A DNA stretch of 64,000 bases from Haliotis asinina. Taxonomy: Eukaryota > Mollusca > Gastropoda > Lepetellida > Haliotidae. The DNA is taken from NCBI RefSeq assembly GCF_037392515.1, contig NC_090288.1:11848969-11912968 (forward strand), written 5' to 3'. The notes beneath the pieces are model-generated. The model worked only from the letters and a program-made list of their open reading frames with translations, was not told the origin of the DNA and searched no databases. Shown piece by piece: positions 56,401 to 64,000 of this stretch (position 1 is the first letter of the stretch; the number at the start of each line of letters is the position of its first letter). The position numbers and the translations under genes were made by a program.

Positions 56401-57255
56401 GCAAGTTTGGCCACACCCTTACGCGTCACCTACGCCGGCTACGGCTCAATGCTGGGAGGTTTATCTATCAAAATCAAAATCAACTCGCTAAATATGGTAA
56501 TTTCTGTACAAAGAAGATAACATTTACCTATTCACATCATGTAATTAATTCCACAGTTGGAACTATGTAACAGCGTGATTCAAGATTTGCCGCTCACATA
56601 CTGATAACATTTGTCTCCAGCAATTTTACATGTTCATAAACAAGGGTGTTTTAGCAGGTGGCACTATTTTGTAAAAAAAATAGCTTACGTTAGTTATCAC
56701 TTCTGCCCACACATGAAGTATGTTTTGGCGGACATTTTGGGGTATTTGTTACTCTTCTATGGGAGGACTGTTCTTCCCTCTTGGCCCAGATTCGGATAAT
56801 TTCTTCAAACACATGTCTTTCTTTTATTGGCTCACTGTAAATTTATGTTAGTGAATGGAATACAGTGTTGTTTACCTGGAATTGTTTGTTTTCCTCCTTC
56901 TTTCTACCTGCTAACAACTTGGTGACAGTAACAACAGGGCAGGAAGCTGAACCGAGTACGCTTTTACGACATGCTGAATTCGAAGTCTCTGTAATAATTA
57001 ACTAATTAGCACATGGAGGTATTCAGGAGTCGTTTTCTCTACCCACTGTGATGCTGTTTTCTAGTCGAGTGTTTAGCTAGTTCTCTGTGATGGGAATGAT
57101 GAATTCTGTAGTCGTTTGCAGCTACAGCTACAAACCTGATGGCGGAAGTCAGGATATTTTACGATAACTTCACTTGCTTTAAGTTACGTGTACCGGTGAA
57201 TAGTCTTGAGTGGTCTCCCTTGACGCTTGTGGTTGTTAAACCGTCATCTTACTGT
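53421..57255. other. AT-rich intergenic stretch; no supported gene
   Basis: Only short ORFs. Features noted are the duplication at 54713-55275 and two minus-strand AATAAA signals (TTTATT at about 54766 and 55711), which could be ends of minus-strand transcripts. A somewhat GC-richer patch at 53715-53890 and another at 56395-56460 have no open frame long enough to call. Confidence 0.4.
54713..55275. repeat. ~49-bp direct repeats 460 bp apart
   Basis: CTGAACAATATCAAGATATG + ACCAACAAGTCTGACTGCAG + TTCAAGAG ends at 54762 and recurs at 55226-55275 with one mismatch (AAGATATG/AAAATATG). On the minus strand the left copy directly follows TTCAATAAAGA, a poly(A)-signal-like motif. The interval is AT-rich with no ORF. 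It could be a duplication, a retroposed 3' end or an assembly artefact. Confidence 0.75.
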
Positions 57256-57257
57256 TA

Positions 57258-57402
57258 GTGAGTGAGTCGGAGTCTACGCCTCTTTTAGCTCGAGCTCTAC
57301 CACGGCGGGGAACACCAGGAATTGGCTTCACCCATTTGGGAAATCGAACCCGACTCTTCCGGTAGATGAACGAACACTTTGACCATGAGGCTACCCTACC
57401 AT
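57258..57402 (-). repeat. SINE-A, minus orientation
   Basis: AGTGAGTGAGTCGGAGTCTAC tail, AAATCGAACCCGACTC (B box complement) and TTTGACCATGAGGCTACCC (A box complement). The middle TAGCTCGAGCTCTACC is diverged. Confidence 0.8.
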
Positions 57403-58654
57403 TAAAACTTAATCATAAATAGAGATTAATACACGAGCGAGTGTGTTAATTTCTTTATTATCCATTTGTATTTAATTTTTTTATTTCTAAACAACTCCAC
57501 GTAAACCGGAATCAGCTGTAAAGGTCAAGGTCGCGTAAGAATACAATGACGTACACTCCCTGTGTAATGCTACTAAGAACAGAGCGCGACATATTGACTA
57601 TCTACTCTTGCACGAAGACACAAAATGCAAACGTATTTTGAATTGAAATTTAATCTTTGTCAACTTAAGCAAGTGTAAGAATTGTACAACTGGAAACATT
57701 GTTAATGGGAAAGTTATTCGTCGTCAGAAGAGTCACTGAGAGGAGAGCGAGCAACACGGCGACGGTTTGTAACGTCTCGGTCTCATTCACTGCTACAGAC
57801 GACTTGTCAATTTTGATGTGGAATGTACCCCCCTTCCCCGTATACTGGGCCTCCGAAGATAGTGTGAACAACATCACTAGACAAGGCTTTGCTTGTGTAT
57901 GTGTTCGACATGCATTGGGATGTTAGATTTATTTCGGACAAAGTGCCGATGACGGAACGATTGAAGACGCGCGACGCGAGCATGGAAACATGGCAGGCTG
58001 ATTTCCGGTCGAAGACAACAGATTTCCCACTTCCCCAGTGTTGTGCATCAGAAACACGTGAATAATTGTTCACTCTCTGTACATTTTTATGTGCAGACAC
58101 TTGCATGATTTACGTTGGAACTACGTTATTGTCTTGGAACTTCTGAATCAAATGTTGGCGGACATTGTGATTAGTTAGCCGTTTGTCGCCAGTGACATGT
58201 GCTCCACTTGTCGTTATCGAGCCGAATTTACTTTTACCTTTTCATGAAATCTCATATCAATAAACACGGTGTGTGAATGGTTGTTTTTGTTTGTAACGTT
58301 TTGTATTTGATAGCATTTCATTGGTTTGATCTCGTAGTAGCGAGACTGAACATTCGTAGTAAATTTGTAGTAAAAAGTTATGAATGAAAAAAGTAGTTCC
58401 ACATTCCAATGGGGTCATGGAGGTCATGGTCGGATAAATGACCAATGAAATTCGTTTTAGGGTTGATTACACGTGTGCAACATATGATTTGTATGTACTC
58501 GGTTATCTTTCACAGTATGGATAATAAGATATGTGTACAAAAGGGGTTGTGCTCCTCGTCTAGTGGTCATTTTCAACCCAGATAATAGACGTAAAATGTC
58601 GGTTCCTGTATGATACTGGGACAGTTATGGTGCTGATTATATCCCTGATGGAAA

Positions 58655-58845
58655 TACCCGTGAAGATCCGACTTAGAATTGATCTTCAGCAATTCATGTT
58701 TGCCGTACGAGGTGATAAACGGGTGGTGAGGCTCGCTGACTTGGTTGCCACATGTCTTCGTGTAGCAAATATGTAGATGGATGCTCATGATGTTGATCAC
58801 TGGATTTCCCGGTCCAGATTTCATTATTTATGGGCCACCGTCAGT
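58655..58845 (+). repeat. SINE-B, tail lost
   Basis: CCCGTGAAGATCCGACTTAG, AATTGATCTTCAGCAATTCATG, GAGGCTCGCTGACTTGGTTG, TTGATCACTGGATTTCCCGG, GGGCCACCGTC, and then divergence before the shared tail. Confidence 0.8.
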
Positions 58846-59099
58846 TTGACCAGGTCAAGTCTCCCTTTGATATTTTTGACACTGGATTCGCCATGACTCC
58901 AGAGACAAAATGTATGCGTGTGGGAGCGTGCGTGTCTGTGTGACTTGTTGACTCTCTCAAGAATATTTTTATAGCGTTTTATGTGAACAGGTATCTTCTG
59001 GTACATAAAGTGGGTACAGAAGGAGCACGTTACTTTCATGTCACGATTGGAAATAAATGTTGTGTGTAGGTGTATGCTGAACGGAACATAACCATGCAA

Positions 59100-59200
59100 T
59101 ATTTATTGTGATGATGATGGCAATGACTGCTTCTACTGCTGCTACTACTGTCACCTCTCCTCCTCCCCCACTACCTCCTCCTCCTACTACTACTATGTTA
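59100..59200. repeat. Triplet-rich low complexity (GATGATGATGG, CTACTGCTGCTACTACTG, CCTCCTCCCCC)
   Basis: Runs of GAT, CTN and CCT triplets. They produce Thr/Ala/Pro and Gly/Val ORFs on either strand, which I do not treat as genes. Confidence 0.85.
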
Positions 59201-59684
59201 AGTACAAGTATCGCGAAATGCTGCAAAACTGCTGATGTGGAGTTACGAAATATTCACTCACTACACCTTGACCAACCATTAACATTCTTCGACTTCAAAA
59301 TTAGAAAGCTTAAATTGAATGCGAGGCTTTTTAACTGTTTCTTTGACCATGGCCATTTTCAGTTGATAGGTCAGATTCACTGACCAAATAACCAATGCTG
59401 ACTGACATAACAGGGCTATCATTACAAGGAACTGCATTCTATCACACTCTTTCCCTAACAATTAGATGCTTTGACTTGGCATTCAGATGAGCGGCAGTTT
59501 GGATGGAAATATTATGCATCTACATTCATATTATGGATAAATCTACATTTTCCGCTCCGATTCTCTGGTACAAGTTCTGAAGGCCTATTCTAGTGTCCTC
59601 TATACAGACACGTTTATCGTGACGTCATAAACGCTGTGACGTCACGGGTAACGCTAACGTTAGTCTTACTTGATGATGTGACCA

Positions 59685-59818
59685 TTTCACAAAGCTCTCG
59701 TAAGGCTAAGGTCTCGTAACTTTTCTCGTAGCATCTGTACCTGGCATACTGTAACATAGGAGGTGCAAAGGCTACGAGAAAAGTTAAAAGACCTTAGCCT
59801 TACGAGAGTTTTGTGAAA
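59685..59818. mobile_element. Foldback MITE (TTTCACAAA...CTCTCGTAAGGCTAAGG arms)
   Basis: TTTCACAAAGCTCTCGTAAG + GCTAAGGTCTCGTAACTTTT + CTCGTAGC at the left pairs almost fully with GCTACGAGAAAAGTTAAAAG + ACCTTAGCCTTACGAGAG + TTTTGTGAAA at the right around a ~40-bp centre. The ends (GTGAAACGGGGCCC) resemble those of the palindromes at 60895 and 63309. Confidence 0.9.
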
Positions 59819-59999
59819 CGGGGCCCTGAACAAGTCCTGAAAGGTTGTATTCAAAGCATAAAATGAAAATGAAACTCAGAAAATTATCAAAGTTTATCAC
59901 ATAGCATATTCTAATATGCCAATCAATCATCTATACCAATATCGTCTGTAATCAACTTTCCCAATGACACACATACAAAGCAATCATATAGCAAAAGTC

Positions 60000-60005
60000 T
60001 TTATT
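60000..60005 (-). terminator. Candidate poly(A) signal of the minus-strand gene ending at 62332
   Basis: On the minus strand TTTTCAATAAAGACTTTTGC. This is the first strong AATAAA I see downstream of the 62332 stop and would imply a 3' UTR of about 2.3 kb. A rival explanation is a separate retroposed end, since TTTTTCAATAAAGAC also occurs at about 54766. Confidence 0.35.
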
Positions 60006-60424
60006 GAAAATGTACAAACAGTAACAAATTGTAACAAAATTAAATACGTTATCAACAACTTTACAATATCTGACACTGTTGGAATGATAACTGGAAACAG
60101 ACACATCCCACAGTGTTGTATGTGCCCACAGAAACAATAGGCTCAGGCAAAGACTCGAAATCACGCGCCTCCAAGGAAACTATTTTCGACCCATTGTGGG
60201 TTGTCAAACCACAACTTCTCTATAATTTTATACTGAGACTGAAACATTCATCCTCGATAAACAGGGGCATATTCCAGGTTACTGGGTGCTGCGATGGCAA
60301 CAGTAAGGAATAGTAACAAGTTCAAACGTTTTTTCATAATGTTCGAATGATGCCATGACACAATTTTACTTTTTACACAAAATAGAGCTGAGTTTCGGCT
60401 TACAATGGAGACTGGGTGTTCAGT

Positions 60425-60615
60425 TTGATGTTTAACACTGCACTCAGAAATATTCCCGCTATATGTTGGTTTTCTGTAAATAACTGAGTCTGGACCAAAC
60501 AATCGGCGTCATGAGTTTCGATCTACGCAACTGGGATACGATGACGTGTCAACCAAGTCAGCATGCTTGACCATCCGACCCTTTTCTTCTCGTGAGGAGG
60601 CCTGGCTCGCCGACT
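60425..60615 (-). repeat. SINE-B, minus orientation
   Basis: ACACTGCACTCAGAAATATTC, GAGTCTGGACCAAACAATCG, ATGAGTTTCGATCTACGCAAC, GTCAACCAAGTCAGCATGC. Head diverged into TTCTTCTCGTGAGG. Confidence 0.85.
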
Positions 60616-60894
60616 TGGTGTTAACATATGTAATCTTACCCAGCAGGGTAGATGTGATAAGGACTGCAGTTATATGTATGCAGACAACTATAAACACAGG
60701 TACACTGTGAGACACCATGGGTTCGTCTGTCAGTCTAGGAAGAATTCTGTGTAAAATGTGACCTATATGAAATGCGGGAAAAACTATTCAAGTAGATCCA
60801 TGGGCAAGGCTTTAGCATTAGTGAACCCTCAAAAGATAGGCTTTAGAAAGCTGTGGTACATATAGCATCTTTGTTGGACTGCACTGGCATACGG

Positions 60895-61002
60895 AGGCTC
60901 CTTTCACGAAGCAGCCTCTACGAAGGTTAACCTTCACTCCCATTCTTTAACACTGCACTAAGGTTACCTCAGTGACACCTTAGTGCTATGTGAAAGGAGG
61001 CC
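60895..61002. mobile_element. Foldback MITE (GGCTCCTTTCAC ends)
   Basis: AGGCTCCTTTCACGAAGCA at the left faces CTATGTGAAAGGAGGCCTT at the right, with inner pairs ACTAAGGTTACCTC / AGTGACACCTTAGTGC. Same general design as the element at 59685-59818. Confidence 0.75.
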
Positions 61003-61039
61003 TTGGGTAGTAAGTCGTGTGGAGATTCGGGTGTACAGT

Positions 61040-61540
61040 GGTGAAATCTGTAGTACAGTTTCCATTCAATGTACACAAGGCTGTAGTAGCGCTGTCGTCC
61101 AAGAATGTCCTCCACAGAAGTAAGATTGTTGTAATATCTTCAGTGTAGGTTCTGCCCAGGCCGTGTAAGACTGTAGCATCAGCAGATATAGGCAAGGCTG
61201 TGGTACGCCTTTCAGAGAATCTAGTGTACAGTTTTCAAACATCTGTTGGACTGTAGCACTATCATTTGTGGGCAAGGCTGTAGTAAGCCCTACATAGAAT
61301 ATGCAGTGCAGTTGGCAGGGTCTCTGTTGGACTGCAGCACTAACATTTGTGGGCACGGCTGTAGTAAACCCAGCAGAGATCTGTAGTACAGTTCCTGCTC
61401 GTCTCTGAAGTCTATTTGGCTGTAGTAGCAACCTTTGTATGCAAGGCTGTAGTAAGCCCAGTGTAGAATATGTAGTACAGTTTTCACTGTCTCTGTTGGG
61501 CTGCAGTATAAACATCTGTAGGCAAGGCTGTAGTAATCTT
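61040..61540. repeat. Degenerate ~60-bp tandem repeat (GGCAAGGCTGTAGTAAGCC)
   Basis: Seven to eight units of GTGGGCAAGGCTGTAGTAAG + CCC...AGAATATGTAGTACAGTTT + CTGTTGGACTGCAGCAC. It gives minus-strand ORFs of up to 149 codons that are repeat-derived (Gln/Leu/Thr-rich). If the minus-strand gene's 3' UTR runs to 60.0 kb, the array would be transcribed in it. Confidence 0.85.
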
Positions 61541-62331
61541 GCCGTCTATGTACAAGGACTTAGTGAAGCTGGCAAGTCTGTAGAATAGCTGTAGTCCATT
61601 AATACTTTACACACGTATTTACACACATACGTCGTAGTTGAGCTTGTAGCTTGATGGCGCACGCGTCACACATGAGTCTGTTCAACCACTATTGGCATAA
61701 ACGTATCTCAGTCTTATAAACACATGCAATATCTAATATGCCATACCATTTCATGGTATGGCAATATTACCGTCTAAACGTGCTTTGTTAGCAGACTTTG
61801 TTCATGACATACGGTGAACATGCCACCATCACTAGAAGTTGCGATTTCAAGCAGACGTCACGTCAACCCTCTCCATGTCATCTTTGTGCTTGTCTGCTGC
61901 TCTCGTGATCGCATAGCTGTCTGTTGAAGCGCTTTGAACGTTTGATTTAAGACCATCGGTGGCTGCCTGTTTACTGCCCAATACCTGATTTTCTCCGAAA
62001 ACCGTTCATGTCTTCCAAAAATTGCTTTGGGGCATATTCTACCTTCGTGTGAGCCAATTTCCATGTTCCTGTCATGTTGCGGAGAAACGACGTAAAATCA
62101 TATTCACTCACTTTCTACGGGAATATGGCGGTTCATCAACAGCTTAGAGGAACAGCAGCTCCGAGAATCCACAACCGCGTTTTCCGCCACAATAATGTCA
62201 GCGCCATTATGTTACATATGACGGGTATTGCCAAGCATCGAAAGTTGCCATCTGTCAGGTTGAGGTGCATGGTTGCTGTCTGAACAACCCACCGCTGCGT
62301 CATTGTCACAATACTTAGCACAGCCCGAGGG

Positions 62332-62631
62332 TCATAGGTAGAAGTCGGGGGGCTGGTGGTGGTTGTTGAGGGTGCTGCTCACCACCCCTCTTGTATTGTT
62401 CTCGTACAAGTGTTCGTTCTTGAAGCTGTCGTAGGAGAGGTTCTGGTTGTAATCTGGCACTAGGTGGGGCGGGAGGTTGGACGGCGGGTGATACACGAAG
62501 CTGCCTGCTATGATAGATGGCTCGTAATGGCTGTCCTCTCCCATAGTGCACAGGGCGTTGTCACTTGAGTTGTCATGGTAACCGTGCATGCGCATTGCAC
62601 GCGGAGTTGAGTGGGCGGCTGGGTAGTACAC
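62332..62631 (-). CDS. Last coding exon of an unidentified minus-strand gene
   Basis: On the minus strand a good acceptor (TTTCATATCAG at 62632 on) is followed by GTGTACTAC..., open for 99 codons to TGA at 62334-62332. The peptide starts VYYPAAHSTPRAMRMHGYHD and ends HHQPPDFYL. It is rich in Tyr, Asn, His and Pro, has no membrane segment or cysteine cluster, and contains EPSIIAGSFVYHPPSNLPPH. That composition suits the disordered cytoplasmic tail of a membrane receptor or adhesion protein (inference). I do not recognise the family. Earlier exons must lie above 62.7 kb and mostly beyond 64 kb; I could not place one in 62.7-64.0 kb. Other frames over this exon are shadows. Confidence 0.6.
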   Translation of the reverse strand: MYYPAAHSTPRAMRMHGYHDNSSDNALCTMGEDSHYEPSIIAGSFVYHPPSNLPPHLVPDYNQNLSYDSFKNEHLYENNTRGVVSSTLNNHHQPPDFYL

Positions 62632-63308
62632 CTGATATGAAATTAGAAAAATATTTATTTCTTCAATTCATCATGTCATTGTTCAGATATTTCAGAGGAT
62701 TATCATTACTATGATGGTTGTTAGAAGGAAGAAGGACAATTGTTTTATCGGATCATATACCATAAAAAAGGTAGGGGATAATGGATTTATTAAAATTGAT
62801 AAAATGCAAATGATGAAGACAAGGAGGAAACAGATGATGAAGAGAAAGTAGGGGAAATGTGACAATTTAATCCATTCCTTTGGAAATATTTGATCTGTAT
62901 GGATATATGTTACGTTTTGTCACAAGTATTGGTATTGGCTATTGGCCTGCTCACAAAATGGAATATCCCCTACTTTTTTAAATGATATATTAATTCAAGA
63001 CTTCAAACAACAGCACATAATCTTCCTTTCCACGAACCTGCCCTTGTACATTTTGTTCTGAAAGCTTCTGGAAATATGAAGGTGACACAAAATAGTGCCA
63101 TCTTAGTGCCAAATTATGTTTCTCATGATTATCAGTATGTCAGGAAGCACGTGCAGTTAGACATGCGTTACTGTGGCTACATGTTCATCCGTCACAATAT
63201 GTAGTCAAACCCCGATGTGTCGCAGCTGAAGAGACCTACATAAATACTTCGAGTCATACGAGGTTCTCCAGAAGCGCAAAAAAATTAAGAAATAGGAATT
63301 GCCCATAG

Positions 63309-63407
63309 TCTCGACATGTTCGTAGCCCTAAACTTTCTTAACTTTTATCGTAGCCAGTGAGTAAAGAAGGGGCTTTAGAAGTTCGCAGGGCTACGAAGGT
63401 TTCGAGA
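63309..63407. mobile_element. Foldback MITE (TCTCGACATGTTCGTAGCCCT arms)
   Basis: TCTCGACATGTTCGTAGCCC at 63309 on is mirrored by GGGCTACGAAGGTTTCGAGA ending at 63407; an inner pair CTAAACTTTCTTAAC / GTAAAGAAGGGGCTTTAG also exists. The TACGA-containing arms recall the element at 59685-59818. It would lie in an intron of the minus-strand gene. Confidence 0.8.
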
Positions 63408-63637
63408 ATAGTCAGCCTGATTAATATTTGGAGACAACTCTATGTTCGACACATCAGAACAAACCGATAGAATGATGTTTAACTCATAAAGATGTGCCAG
63501 GACAAAGGCATCCAGACGTAAAGAAAGTAAATTTGCTTTGGTTGAAATAATCCTCTAGTATAACTGACTTACTATCACAATGTTTACTGTGGTTCTTCGT
63601 CTATTGAGATAAATGGGAGAATGCAAAGAATGCTGGA

Positions 63638-63790
63638 TAGCGCTGTAGCCTAGTAGTTAAAGCGTTTGTCCTTATGCCGCAATACCGGGTTCGATCCCTG
63701 TATGGGAACAATGTCCGACGCTCATTTCTATTGTCTCCATGGTGATGCTTCCGGTATTGATAAAAGCGAGCAAAATGACTCTTTCACTCA
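63638..63790 (+). repeat. SINE-A
   Basis: GCTGTAGCCTAGTAGTTAAAG (A box), TACCGGGTTCGATCCC (intact B box), CTCATTTCTATTGTCTCC, GGTATTGATAAAAGCGAGC, and CACTC at the end. The B box is the best preserved in the window. Confidence 0.88.
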
Positions 63791-64000
63791 AACCGTAAAT
63801 TATTACTGGTAAGGCGTGGAATTATAAAAAATCTAATTTGTTTAGCGTTGTATGGTTGCTATTATCGCAATGGGCAGTCGTTTGTTTTTATTGGGTTGAG
63901 CAAGACATTGTGTTAGTTGTAGTGGTTACAAATGCACATAAACTTTAATGTGAACCACTTTCATTATTATAATAAAACTCACCATGCAGTGAATGGTTTT

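Noticed and set aside
59108-59383. Thr/Ala/Pro-rich 91-codon ORF
   Set aside because: Its start is a triplet low-complexity tract and the rest shows no domain.
61066-61515. 149-codon minus-strand ORF as a secreted repeat protein
   Set aside because: It is made by a degenerate 60-bp tandem array; units shift length, so no stable protein repeat is kept.

Overview
This is animal nuclear DNA, most likely from a marine gastropod and probably an abalone (Haliotis). Short exons with GT-AG introns, AATAAA signals and dense short repeats show it is a metazoan genome. The lineage call rests on my recollection of the abalone-type SINE-like repeats that end in a pure (ACTC)n tail; it is inferred, not proven. 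I see no tRNA or rRNA gene, no CRISPR array and no bacterial operon.

The main gene is a complete EOGT (EGF-domain-specific O-GlcNAc transferase of the ER lumen) on the + strand, coding 24147-41992. I reconstructed 16 coding exons by hand. They join in frame to 527 residues, with a signal peptide at the start and KDEL at the end. Upstream, on the same strand, 332-6314 holds the last eight coding exons of a second EOGT-family gene whose 5' part lies outside the window. Its first seven exons in view match EOGT exons 9-15 in length and phase, including a 28-nt microexon. By hand count the proteins are about 55% identical over 170 residues. The upstream copy has lost a cysteine, the GHHP segment and the KDEL tail (it ends HREL). 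This is an old tandem duplication with open reading frames.

Between the two genes (6.3-24.1 kb) I find LINE fragments, a decayed Tc1-like transposon (minus strand, 14.5-15.3 kb), several minisatellites, a group of strong hairpins at 19.8-20.7 kb, a 62-bp satellite bounded by an inverted copy of its own unit (22.35-23.2 kb) and a TA-flanked MITE just before the EOGT start. EOGT introns carry many SINEs, a 1.29-kb TTAA-flanked foldback element (intron 3) and a 54-bp minisatellite that appears to have grown out of the terminal inverted repeat of a MITE (intron 5).

Downstream of EOGT (42-64 kb) are its 3' UTR, more SINE clusters, a possible small two-exon gene with an acidic ORF behind it (51.0-52.5 kb), and the last coding exon of an unidentified minus-strand gene (62332-62631) with a probable long 3' UTR.

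Two SINE families fill the window. SINE-A has tRNA-like A and B boxes. SINE-B has a different, roughly 200-bp body. Both end in the same tail (TGGAATATTGCT, GCGGCGTAAAAC, then ACTC repeats), which suggests they used the same LINE machinery. Except for the exon junctions, most repeat boundaries are good to about 10-20 bp.
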